Source of the DNA: Antrihabitans stalactiti
GTDB taxonomy: Bacteria > Actinomycetota > Actinomycetes > Mycobacteriales > Mycobacteriaceae
DNA length: 64,000 nucleotides
Direction of reading: 5' to 3'
NCBI RefSeq assembly: GCF_012932915.1
Contig: NZ_VCQU01000004.1
Coordinates: forward strand, 310,001-374,000
In this document: piece after piece, positions 52,337 through 60,299 of the stretch
Layout of the letters: every line of letters begins with the position of its first letter
Numbering within the stretch: position 1 is the first letter of the stretch
Made by a program: the position numbers and the translations under genes
The notes under the pieces: generated by a model
The model's input: only the letters and a program-made list of their open reading frames with translations
The model's database searches: none
What the model was told of the DNA's origin: nothing

Positions 52337-53004
52337 CGCGCCCGTGCGTGAGTCTGGCCCCCAGAGGGGCCAAACTCACGCACAGTTGCGATCGAAGCCG
52401 TTGCTGCCTCGCGCGTATCGCCGAGGCCGACAAGCACGTTGATCAGCAACGGCGTCAAGACCTTGTCGACACTGGACGGCGGCCGAACGTAGCCTGCGTT
52501 CTCGAGCATGATGTAACCGTGGATCGCACTCCACCACTGGTGCACTACCACCCACGCGTCTGCGGGGTCGAACCGTCCGACCGTGATCGCGTGCCCGCAC
52601 GTCGCGACGAACTCGTCGAATACTTCGCTGCGCCCGAACTGTAGGTCTTCGGTGCTGGTCCGCCGGAACGGTCCGAGCGACGCGGTGCCGAACATGACCG
52701 CGTAGAGGTTCGGATTCAGTCGGGCGTAGTCGACGAAGGCGTACGTGAGCCCAGCAAGGTTGGCGACCGGGTCGTCGGTTCGTTCGACCACGGCGAGGTG
52801 TTGTGCGAGTCGCGCGAATCCGTCGTCGACGACGGCGCGGACCAGCTCATCGATGGAGCCGAACTGCGTATAGACCGACATCGTCGACGTGCCGGCATCG
52901 GTTGCCACTCGTCTCGTCGTGAGCGCTGACGGTCCTTGCTCGGCGAGCAGCCGGGCGCCGCTGGCAAGCAGCTGTTGGCGCATGTCCGGTCCACTCGCTG
53001 TCAT
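52333..53004 (-). CDS. TetR-family regulator, divergent from the acyl-CoA dehydrogenase
   Basis: A 223-aa regulator. HTH at about 12-58 contains [20 protein letters not shown]. The C-terminal domain includes [18 protein letters not shown], a pattern seen in fatty-acid-linked TetR proteins (WHG domain). The 108-bp divergent gap has three 12-bp-spaced TATT repeats. Expected to repress the fadE5-like gene and respond to an acyl-CoA or fatty acid, which is inferred. The last codons overlap the terminator hairpin. Confidence 0.88.
   Translation of the reverse strand: MTASGPDMRQQLLASGARLLAEQGPSALTTRRVATDAGTSTMSVYTQFGSIDELVRAVVDDGFARLAQHLAVVERTDDPVANLAGLTYAFVDYARLNPNLYAVMFGTASLGPFRRTSTEDLQFGRSEVFDEFVATCGHAITVGRFDPADAWVVVHQWWSAIHGYIMLENAGYVRPPSSVDKVLTPLLINVLVGLGDTREAATASIATVREFGPSGGQTHARAR
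52344..52383. terminator. Long hairpin at the sdhB / TetR convergent junction
   Basis: A stem of 10 bp and 7 bp separated by one mismatch (52344-52361 with 52366-52383) and a 4-nt loop. It has no clear T tract but sits 8 bp after the sdhB stop and inside the TetR 3' end, so it likely works as a bidirectional terminator or mRNA-end stabiliser. Confidence 0.6.
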
Positions 53005-53029
53005 CGCACAAGCTTGCCATCACGTTCGC

Positions 53030-53061
53030 TATTACACTTGGTATTACAGATGTTATTGTGG
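53030..53061. repeat. Three 12-bp-spaced TATT repeats upstream of fadE5-like gene
   Basis: TATTACACTTGG, TATTACAGATGT and TATTGTGG begin at 53030, 53042 and 53054, exactly 12 bp apart. They lie in the TetR/fadE5 divergent gap and look like an operator array or promoter-proximal repeats; TATTGT at 53054 could also be a -10. Confidence 0.45.
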
Positions 53062-53112
53062 CGCGGGTCGCATCGGTCGCGGCCGAATTCGCCCTATCCG
53101 AGAGGCACCGCA

Positions 53113-54945
53113 GTGGGTCATTACAAAGCCAACGTTCGCGATATCGAATTCAACTTGTTCGAGGTTCTCGGGCTGGACGAGGTCCTCCGGACCGGCGCAT
53201 TCGGCGACCTCGACGAGGACACCGTTCGCTCGATGCTCAGCGAAGCAGCGCGTCTGGCCGAGGGCCCGATCAGCGAATCGTTCGCCGACGCGGACCGCCA
53301 TCCGCCGGTGTTCGACCCCGCCACCCACTCGGTCACGCTGCCCGAATCGTTCAAGCGCTCCACGCTGGCATGGCAGGACGCCGGGTGGCACAAGGTCGGC
53401 TTGATCGACGAGGTCCGTGGCGTTCCCGCTCCCGCCGCCGCCAAGTGGGCGATCTGGGAACTCGTGCTCGGAGCCAACCCGGCGACGTACATGTACACCA
53501 ACGGCCCGCAAGGCGCCGAAATCCTCTACAACCTCGGCAACCCCGACCAGAAGCGCTGGGCCGAGCTCGCTGCCGAGCGCGAGTGGGGCGGCACCATGGT
53601 CCTTACCGAACCGGATGCCGGATCGGACGTCGGCGCAGGCCGCACCAAGGCGATCCAACAGCCCGATGGCACCTGGCACATCGAGGGCGTCAAGCGATTC
53701 ATCACCTCTGCGGACTCCGACTTGGCCGAGAACATCATGCACTTGGTGCTCGCGCGTCCCGAAGGTGCCGGACCCGGCACCAAGGGCCTGTCGTTGTTCT
53801 TCGTGCCGAAGTTCCACTTCGATTCGACGACCGGTGAACTGGGCGAACGCAACGGCGTCTATGTCACCGGACTCGAGCACAAGATGGGCCTCAAGGCATC
53901 GGCGACGTGCGAGCTGACCTTCGGCGGGCATGGCACGCCGGCCGTCGGCTGGCTGGTCGGCGACGTGCACGACGGCATCGCCCAGATGTTCAAGGTCATC
54001 GAGAATGCGCGAATGATGGTCGGCACGAAGGCCATTGCGACGCTGTCGACCGGTTACCTGAATGCGCTCGAATATGCGAAGACGCGAATCCAAGGCGCGG
54101 ACCTGACGCAGATGACCGACAAGACGGCGCCGAAGGTGACCATCACCCACCACCCCGACGTTCGCAGGTCGTTGCTGACCCAGAAGGCCTACACGGAAGG
54201 GTTGCGGGCGATCTATCTCTACACGGCCGCCCATCAGGACGACGTAGTCGCGCAGCACGTCTCGGGCGCGGACCGCGACGTCGCATTCCGCGTCAACGAC
54301 CTGCTTCTTCCGATCGTCAAGGGCGTCGGGTCCGAGCGCGCGTACGAGCTGCTGACCGAGTCGTTGCAGTGCTTCGGCGGGTCCGGCTACCTGCAGGACT
54401 ACCCGATCGAGCAGTACATCAGGGACGCCAAGATCGACAGTCTCTACGAGGGCACGACGGCCATTCAGGCGCAGGACTTCTTCTTCCGCAAGATCGCCCG
54501 CGATCGTGGTGTCGCGCTGGCACACATTGCCGGTGCGATTCGCAAGACCGTGGATTCCGACATCGGCAACGGCCGCCTCAAGAAGGACCGGGCACTGCTC
54601 GGCGTGGCGCTCGACGACGTGCAGGCGATGGCCGCAACGCTGACGCAGCATCTCTTCGCAGCCCAGCAACGGCCGACCGAGCTGTACAAGGTCGGCCTCG
54701 GTTCGGTCCGCTTCCTGCTCGCGGTCGGCGACCTGCTGATCGGTTGGCGCCTGCTTGTCGGTGCCGAAACCGCATTGACCGCCCTCGACGCCGGTGCCGA
54801 AGCCAAGGATTCGGCGTTCTACGAAGGAAAGATCGCTGTCGCGTCGTTCTTCGCGAAGAATGTGCTCCCCAACCTCACTGCGGTCCGGGGCGTCCTCGCC
54901 GATATCGACAGCGACATCATGGACTTGGACGAGGCTGCCTTCTAG
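53113..54945 (+). CDS. fadE5: Long-chain acyl-CoA dehydrogenase, FadE5-like
   Basis: A 610-aa FAD enzyme for the first step of beta-oxidation, in the long (about 610 aa) FadE5 branch. It starts [19 protein letters not shown] and has the family's [42 protein letters not shown], and [21 protein letters not shown], which I recognise as near-identical in style to mycobacterial FadE5 (Rv0244c). The catalytic Glu is in the LYEGTT region. GTG 53113; the ribosome-binding site is weak (GAGGC). Regulated probably by the divergent TetR. Confidence 0.93.
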   Translation: MGHYKANVRDIEFNLFEVLGLDEVLRTGAFGDLDEDTVRSMLSEAARLAEGPISESFADADRHPPVFDPATHSVTLPESFKRSTLAWQDAGWHKVGLIDEVRGVPAPAAAKWAIWELVLGANPATYMYTNGPQGAEILYNLGNPDQKRWAELAAEREWGGTMVLTEPDAGSDVGAGRTKAIQQPDGTWHIEGVKRFITSADSDLAENIMHLVLARPEGAGPGTKGLSLFFVPKFHFDSTTGELGERNGVYVTGLEHKMGLKASATCELTFGGHGTPAVGWLVGDVHDGIAQMFKVIENARMMVGTKAIATLSTGYLNALEYAKTRIQGADLTQMTDKTAPKVTITHHPDVRRSLLTQKAYTEGLRAIYLYTAAHQDDVVAQHVSGADRDVAFRVNDLLLPIVKGVGSERAYELLTESLQCFGGSGYLQDYPIEQYIRDAKIDSLYEGTTAIQAQDFFFRKIARDRGVALAHIAGAIRKTVDSDIGNGRLKKDRALLGVALDDVQAMAATLTQHLFAAQQRPTELYKVGLGSVRFLLAVGDLLIGWRLLVGAETALTALDAGAEAKDSAFYEGKIAVASFFAKNVLPNLTAVRGVLADIDSDIMDLDEAAF

Positions 54946-54954
54946 GCGAGCTCG

Positions 54955-55566
54955 TCACTCGTCGGCACCGACGGTCAAGCGCTCGGCGACGTACTTCACG
55001 GCGTCCATCACGACTTCGATGTCGCCTTGCGCTTGGTCCATCACCGCGATGACCGGTCCGACCATGGCGCCCGCCAATGCGCGGACGTGGAGGTCGTCAG
55101 GTTGCTTGCCCATGCGTTTGGCAACCATGGCGGCGACCATGTCGATCGTGCGGCTCATTTCCTGCCAGACGGCTCGCTTCAACTCGGGCACCGAGTTCAG
55201 CAGCTTCTGCCGTCGACGTTCGAATTCGAGTTCTTCCGGTTCGAGTAACGAGAACATCCCTTCGGATGCGCGGATGAACGCCGTGAACAAGGGAACGTCG
55301 GCGGGTTGGGATTCGAACACTTCCATCATCAGCGGGTCGAGATCGTCGGCGAGGACCAGCTGTTCCTTGGTCGGGAAGTAGCGAAAGAACGTACTCGGCG
55401 ATACGTCGGCGGCCTCGGCTATCTGCTCGATCGTGGTCTCCGCGTAGCCCTGTTCCTCGAACAAGCGGAACGCCTCGGACCGAATCACGGCCCGAGTGCG
55501 CACCTTTTTCCGTTCCCGTAGACCGGGAGCAACTGGTTCAGCCGACATATACCGATTCTGACTCAT
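54955..55566 (-). CDS. TetR-family regulator downstream of the efflux pump
   Basis: A 203-aa regulator. HTH at about 15-65: LFEEQGYAETTIEQIAEAADVSPSTFFRYF is the DNA-binding unit (core AADVSPSTFFRYFP). A GAGGT 6 nt before ATG 55566 supports that start; ATG 55548 is the alternative and ATG 55587 unlikely. Its start overlaps the MFS gene by about 29 bp, so both are translated from one mRNA and the regulator probably controls the pump. Confidence 0.85.
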   Translation of the reverse strand: MSQNRYMSAEPVAPGLRERKKVRTRAVIRSEAFRLFEEQGYAETTIEQIAEAADVSPSTFFRYFPTKEQLVLADDLDPLMMEVFESQPADVPLFTAFIRASEGMFSLLEPEELEFERRRQKLLNSVPELKRAVWQEMSRTIDMVAAMVAKRMGKQPDDLHVRALAGAMVGPVIAVMDQAQGDIEVVMDAVKYVAERLTVGADE

Positions 55567-57031
55567 CGCGTACCTCAACCACCGCATCCTTGGGCGTGAA
55601 CCGCGCGGCCAACGCCAGTGCGACCGCGCAGATCCCGGCGCACACCCAGAGCATGGCGCCCATGCCGGATACGAACGACGTCTGCACCTCGTGCAGCAGC
55701 CCCGGGTCGCCGACCGACTTCGCTACCGCCACACCAGCGTTGACTCCCTCGCGAATAGGTTCGACGTCGAGTTCACCCAACTCGGACCGGTATTGCGTCG
55801 CCAACACGGTCCCGAGGATCGCGATGCCGATCGTCGCACCGGCTTGCCGCAGCGCCTGCATCAGCGCGGACCCCGACCCGGACCGCTCCTCCGACAGAGC
55901 ACCCAGCGCCATGCCCATCGCGGCAGGCATCACGAAGCCCATGCCCGCACCGACGAGGGTGATCCAGACTGCCGTGAACCAGTAGGGCGACGCGACAGTC
56001 GTGAAGGCACCCAACACCAGTGCACTCGCGAGCAACCCGAATCCGCCGACGAGCACCGTGCGGGTGTCGGTACGACGCTGCAATGGCTCCCCGATTCGCG
56101 TCCCCACGACCAGTCCCCCGATCAACGGGAGCAAGCGGAGTCCGCTGCCTAGCGCATCGGTGCCGAGAACTGCCTGAAAGTACTGCGGGACAGTGAAGAA
56201 CAAACCGAACATCCCGAAGTTGACGAGGGTCATGAACACCGTGCCCCACCGGAAGCCGGCGCTGGCGAACAGCGACAGATCGATGAGCGGGAAGCGGGTC
56301 CGGTTCTGCCACAACAGGAACAGTGCCAATACCGCGATGCCAGTCAGGATCGACGTCCAGGCCAGCTCGTCGCCCCACCCCTGCGACCCTGCCCGAATGA
56401 AACCGTATGTGAGGCTGAGCAATCCGACGCACGAAAGGACGGCGCCGACGAAGTCGGTCGGTGAGCGCAGTGCGCTACGCGATTCGGGGACCAGTAGGGC
56501 AACCGCAACCGCTCCGATCAGCACCAAAGGCACGTTGATCAAAAAGACCGAGCCCCACCACAGCTGGTCCAGCAGCCATCCACCGAGCAGCGGTCCGATC
56601 GGCAGACCGATCGCGGTGGCGGTGACCCAGATCGACAACGCACGGGAACGGTCGGCGGCATCGGGGAACAACACCGGCAAGACCGCCATCGACAGCGGCA
56701 TCATGACTGCTGCACCCAGGCCGAGGGCCGCTCGCGCCGCAATCAGCTGACCAGGCGTAGCCGCATACGCACAGGCGACGGACGCGGCGCCGAACAGTAC
56801 GAGCGCGCCGAGGAGGAGCTTCTTCCGACCGAACCGATCCCCCAGCGCGCCCGCCGGGAGCATCGCCGCGGCAAGTACCAGCGTGTACGCCGTGTTGAAC
56901 CACTGCAGGTCCGAGGTACTTGCGCCGAGATCGACCGACAGGGTCGGCAGCGCGACGGTCAGGACGGTGACGTCAAGACCGATGGTCAGCATGGCGATGG
57001 CCAGCGCGGACAACGCGAGCCAGCGGCGCAT
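55538..57031 (-). CDS. MFS drug:proton antiporter, DHA2 (EmrB/QacA) type, 14 TM
   Basis: A 496-aa efflux pump with about 14 transmembrane segments. Motifs include motif A GDRFGRKKLLLG (about 62-73), motif C-like GLPIGPLLGGWL and TM1 D region LDVTVLTVALP. Expels lipophilic or cationic compounds using the proton gradient. ATG 57031 is chosen, as GGAGG lies 6 nt upstream; ATG 57046 and 57043 are in frame. Forms an operon with a TetR gene and is divergent from another TetR gene. Confidence 0.88.
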   Translation of the reverse strand: MRRWLALSALAIAMLTIGLDVTVLTVALPTLSVDLGASTSDLQWFNTAYTLVLAAAMLPAGALGDRFGRKKLLLGALVLFGAASVACAYAATPGQLIAARAALGLGAAVMMPLSMAVLPVLFPDAADRSRALSIWVTATAIGLPIGPLLGGWLLDQLWWGSVFLINVPLVLIGAVAVALLVPESRSALRSPTDFVGAVLSCVGLLSLTYGFIRAGSQGWGDELAWTSILTGIAVLALFLLWQNRTRFPLIDLSLFASAGFRWGTVFMTLVNFGMFGLFFTVPQYFQAVLGTDALGSGLRLLPLIGGLVVGTRIGEPLQRRTDTRTVLVGGFGLLASALVLGAFTTVASPYWFTAVWITLVGAGMGFVMPAAMGMALGALSEERSGSGSALMQALRQAGATIGIAILGTVLATQYRSELGELDVEPIREGVNAGVAVAKSVGDPGLLHEVQTSFVSGMGAMLWVCAGICAVALALAARFTPKDAVVEVRDESESVYVG

Positions 57032-57054
57032 GGTTGCCTCCATCATGGCATTTC

Positions 57055-57085
57055 CTATCTATTGGCAGTTGCAATTTTTTGATAG
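57055..57085. promoter_or_regulatory. AT-rich divergent region with CTATC/GATAG inverted repeat
   Basis: CTATC (57055-57059) and GATAG (57081-57085) frame an AT-rich tract with TTGCAA. It is the only non-coding stretch between the MFS pump and the 57163 TetR gene and likely holds the pump's promoter and operator. Confidence 0.3.
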
Positions 57086-57148
57086 TAGCTCTCATTTAGT
57101 GGTGACTGTCAAGAGTTGTTTCGACGAGATCGCTGCCCAGCGCTGCCG

Positions 57149-57154
57149 TAGCGT
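57149..57154 (+). promoter_or_regulatory. Candidate -10 (TAGCGT) for leaderless TetR gene
   Basis: TAGCGT ends 8 nt before GTG 57163 and contradicts the TTG at 57154, which lies on its last base. Confidence 0.4.
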
Positions 57155-57162
57155 TGATCGGC

Positions 57163-57861
57163 GTGACCGGTCCGAAACCACAGCGATCCCCTGCCCGCAG
57201 CGTCGATGCGCGCGAAGGAATCATCGACGCGGCAATTCGCCTGATCGACGCAACAGGTCCGAACCCGAGCATGGACGACATCGCTCGCGAGGCCGGCGCA
57301 ACGAAACCACGGTTGTACAGGCAGTTCGCGGACAAGGCGGACCTCTATGCCGCGATCGCCCAACGCAGCACGGACGAGGTCTACAACGCGATCGTCCCGA
57401 AGTTCAACTTCTTCTTGAATACGCCAATCGAAGCGCTGAACCATGCGGTCACCGCGTATGCCGACGCAGTGACCGCGCACCCCAACGTCTTTCGGTTCCT
57501 GCTCCAAGGTCAGCACCGGAGCAGCGACGGCCTGCCACTCTCGCTGGAGATGGAACGCGACCTCGCTCGCCGCCTCGAAGACGTGGCGCGCAACATCTTC
57601 GAGACCATTTCCCTGGATTCCTCGGACCTCGCCTTCGTTGCCCGCGCCGCGGTCGGCGCGATCGTCTCGATCACCGACCTCTGGCTGGAATCGGCGAAAA
57701 CCGAGGACGTGCCAGGCCTGGGCGCCTTCGTCGAACAAGGATCCGCCCTGTTGTGGGGCCTCTTCGACACCTACCTGCGCCGGCTCGGCGTCGAAGTCGA
57801 TGGCAACGAACCCTTGTTCATGTCGATGGCGAAGATCACCGGCGCCGCCGAGGGCAGCTAG
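57163..57861 (+). CDS. TetR-family regulator divergent from the efflux pump
   Basis: A 232-aa regulator. HTH at about 20-66, with IAREAGATKPRLYRQFADKADLYAA (core AGATKPRLYRQF), then an all-helical ligand domain. GTG 57163 is preferred over TTG 57154. Divergent from the MFS gene, whose own operon contains a second TetR, so the pump may be under double control. It ends tail-to-tail with a citrate synthase gene (4-bp overlap). Confidence 0.88.
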   Translation: MTGPKPQRSPARSVDAREGIIDAAIRLIDATGPNPSMDDIAREAGATKPRLYRQFADKADLYAAIAQRSTDEVYNAIVPKFNFFLNTPIEALNHAVTAYADAVTAHPNVFRFLLQGQHRSSDGLPLSLEMERDLARRLEDVARNIFETISLDSSDLAFVARAAVGAIVSITDLWLESAKTEDVPGLGAFVEQGSALLWGLFDTYLRRLGVEVDGNEPLFMSMAKITGAAEGS

Positions 57862-59081
57862 CTACCCCTCATTCCGGTGTAGACACCGGGTACACGGAAG
57901 CGCAGCGCCTTCTCGTTGTATTCCTCGAGCGCATGCGCAACCCAGCCTGCCATCCGCGCGAAGGCGAAGATCGCCTCGGCAGCGTCGGCGGTCATGCCGA
58001 GACTCAGCGCGAGTGCCGCGAGCGCGAAATCCGAATTCGGGAACAGGCCTTTACGATTCGCCAACTCGACGGCCACCGCGTCGGCAGCTGTGAGTATCGG
58101 CGCTGCCTCCGGCAAGGTCCGAAGGCGAGCAAGCAGGTACTCCGCCCGCGGATCGTGGCGCTGGTAGATCGTGTGACCAAAACCTGGAACCCGTTCGCCG
58201 TCGCGAAGTTTCAGCCCGAGTGCACCGAGCGGATCGGCCATCGCCGATGCGAGGAATCGGTGCGCTCCCGAAGTCGCGCCCGCATGGTACGGACCGTCGA
58301 TTCCGCCGAGGCCGGCTGCGACGACCGAGTAGACGTTGGCCCGTGTACTCGCCGCCATTCGCGCAGCCAGCGTCGATGCAGCGAGGTCGTGGTCCGCGAG
58401 CAGAACGAGCGCACTGTTCAGCAGCCGCACCTGGTCCGGAGTCGGGTCCGCGGACGCAAATGCTGGCCACAAGCGTTCTGCAATAGTGGAATTCGGGTCG
58501 ACGACATCACCGAGAGCTGCCGCGACCGTCGCGATCAATCCCCCTGCCGCGCGAATGGCGGACGGTGCCGAGATGTCGAATCGCAGCCGATCGCATGCGC
58601 CTGCGACGTCGACGATCACGCGCATGCGATCGGTCAGCCGGGCGCCTGCGGGCAGTGCGCGCACAGCCGCCTGGGCGTGCGCGACCGTGGCTGTCGGCGC
58701 GACGAAACTCGCCGAATCGGGAAGCGTTCCACCCCAAAGTAACTCGGCTACACATTCGAACGGCCGGTCGGCCAGGTCGGTCACGCGACGACCCCGATAG
58801 TAGAGAATATCGTTGTCCAGCAACGTAATCTGGGTCCGAATCCGCTCGACCGCCCCCGACGCGACCCGTCCTGCGCCGGCCCGATTGCTCAGCGCCTCGA
58901 CTTCGTCGACCGCGAACAAGCTGCCCGGCACACCCTCGATCCGGTTGCTGGCGAGGATCCCTCGGCTCACGTACGCGTAGACGGTCTCGGGCTTGACGCC
59001 GAGACGGCGAGCAGTCTGGGCCGTCGTCAGGTAGTCACGCCCATCGTAGCGCTGCGGCCGCGGCCTTCGCGTCGTCGTCAT
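57858..59081 (-). CDS. Citrate synthase-family protein with N-terminal HTH (excisionase/MerR-like)
   Basis: A 407-aa protein. Residues about 13-60 (LTTAQTARRLGVKPETVYAYVSRGIL) form an excisionase-type HTH. The rest is a citrate synthase domain: catalytic histidines in GIDGPYHAGATSGAHRFL and GFGHTIYQRHDP, Asp in NSDFALAALAL, and Arg in RFRVPGVYTG. Such fusions are common in actinobacteria; the HTH may bind DNA or serve as a structural element. It is divergent from a second citrate synthase over 52 bp containing palindromes, so autoregulation is plausible. Confidence 0.87.
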   Translation of the reverse strand: MTTTRRPRPQRYDGRDYLTTAQTARRLGVKPETVYAYVSRGILASNRIEGVPGSLFAVDEVEALSNRAGAGRVASGAVERIRTQITLLDNDILYYRGRRVTDLADRPFECVAELLWGGTLPDSASFVAPTATVAHAQAAVRALPAGARLTDRMRVIVDVAGACDRLRFDISAPSAIRAAGGLIATVAAALGDVVDPNSTIAERLWPAFASADPTPDQVRLLNSALVLLADHDLAASTLAARMAASTRANVYSVVAAGLGGIDGPYHAGATSGAHRFLASAMADPLGALGLKLRDGERVPGFGHTIYQRHDPRAEYLLARLRTLPEAAPILTAADAVAVELANRKGLFPNSDFALAALALSLGMTADAAEAIFAFARMAGWVAHALEEYNEKALRFRVPGVYTGMRGS

Positions 59082-59082
59082 A

Positions 59083-59112
59083 TTGATTCAATCAACATTG
59101 ACATGGATCAAT
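59083..59112. promoter_or_regulatory. Two TTGA/TCAA palindromes between divergent citrate synthase genes
   Basis: TTGATTCAATCAA (59083-59095) is a perfect 13-bp palindrome adjoining the minus-strand ATG. ATTGA-N6-TCAAT (59097-59112) follows 1 bp later. Both share TTGA..TCAA arms. They sit between the two citrate synthase genes and are good operator candidates for the HTH-bearing protein. Confidence 0.55.
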
Positions 59113-59133
59113 ATTAGCTCGAAAGTGGTTGGC

Positions 59134-60276
59134 ATGGACGTTCTTTACGCCCCACGAGGGCTGAGCAACGTAGTGGTCACGTCAACCGATATCGGCGATG
59201 TGCGGGGCCTGGAAGGCTTCTATCACTACCGTCAGTACTCCGCGATCGACCTGGCGACCAGTCGCTCGCTCGAGGATGTGTGGTTCCTGTTCGTCGAAGG
59301 CCGACTCCCCGATGCGACCGAACGCGACCGTTTCGCTGCGGAGGTTGCGCCGCTGCGCGCGATCCCCGCCGACGTACTACCCGCGCTGCGAGTGACGGCC
59401 ATGGCAGGCGCGACGCCGCATCCCCTAGCCGGTCTGCGCACGATTCTGTCGCTGGTCGCGGCATCGCAAGACATGGCGCCGACCTACGGGTCTTCAGACG
59501 CGCAGCGTCGCGCCGACGCATTGTTGGTCTGCGCCGTGACCCCGACCATCCTCGCCGCACTGCATCGGATTCGCACGGGGCGCGAACCGCTCGAACCGCG
59601 CGACGACCTGTCTGCAGCCGAAAACTGGTTGTACCTCGTGACGGGCACCGCGCCCGAACCCGCGAAAGCGCGCGCCATCGAGCAATACCTCATCGCGACC
59701 ATCGATCACGGCTTCAACGCGTCGACCTTCACAGCGCGGGTCGCTGCCTCGGCAGGTGCCGATGTGGCGTCGGCGGTGTGCGCTGCGATCGGCTCGTTCT
59801 CGGGTCCATTGCACGGCGGCGCCCCGGACCGCGCCCTCGATGCCCTCGACGAAATCGGCAGCCCGGACCGCGCTGCCGAATGGGTGCGAGCGAAAGTGAC
59901 TGCGGGCGGACGAATCATGGGCTTCGGTCATGCTGTGTATCGCACCGACGATCCTCGCGCCGTGCTGTTGCGCTCGATCGCGCAAGAGTTGGGCGGAGAC
60001 CTCGTCGACTTTGCGACCAGCGTCGAACGGATCGTCGTCGACACGCTCGCCGAGCTCAAACCTGACCGGAAGCTGTACGCGAATGTGGAGTTCTACGCCG
60101 GCGTCGTAATGGAGCTCTGCGGCATCCCGAGGTCGATGTTCACACCGACCTTCGCAACGAGTCGAGTGATCGGCTGGTGCGCCAACATCCTCGAGCAGTC
60201 GCACGATCCAAAGATCATTCGCCCAATTGCCCGTTATGCCGGACCTGCCGCGCCGCAGGCGGTTCCCGTCGCCTGA
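59134..60276 (+). CDS. Citrate synthase / 2-methylcitrate synthase-like protein
   Basis: A 380-aa citrate synthase without HTH. The first catalytic His is in FSGPLHGGAPDRALD and the second in MGFGHAVYRTDDP. At the third catalytic position the usual NVDFYSG reads NVEFYAG, so Glu replaces Asp. The TFATSRVIGWCANILEQ tail is normal. It condenses oxaloacetate with acetyl- or propionyl-CoA. ATG 59134 is chosen; the upstream in-frame start at 59083 would run through the palindromes. It starts 21 bp after the second palindrome. Confidence 0.88.
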   Translation: MDVLYAPRGLSNVVVTSTDIGDVRGLEGFYHYRQYSAIDLATSRSLEDVWFLFVEGRLPDATERDRFAAEVAPLRAIPADVLPALRVTAMAGATPHPLAGLRTILSLVAASQDMAPTYGSSDAQRRADALLVCAVTPTILAALHRIRTGREPLEPRDDLSAAENWLYLVTGTAPEPAKARAIEQYLIATIDHGFNASTFTARVAASAGADVASAVCAAIGSFSGPLHGGAPDRALDALDEIGSPDRAAEWVRAKVTAGGRIMGFGHAVYRTDDPRAVLLRSIAQELGGDLVDFATSVERIVVDTLAELKPDRKLYANVEFYAGVVMELCGIPRSMFTPTFATSRVIGWCANILEQSHDPKIIRPIARYAGPAAPQAVPVA

Positions 60277-60299
60277 AAGCCCGGTACTCTGCCTCTGCG

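Noticed and set aside
53053-54669. 538-aa antisense frame over the acyl-CoA dehydrogenase
   Set aside because: FadE5-like motifs are all on the plus strand; the other frame is compositional.
57055-57085. Stronger claim of a TetR operator in the MFS promoter
   Set aside because: Arms are only 5 bp with a 21-nt gap; kept only as a weak regulatory feature.
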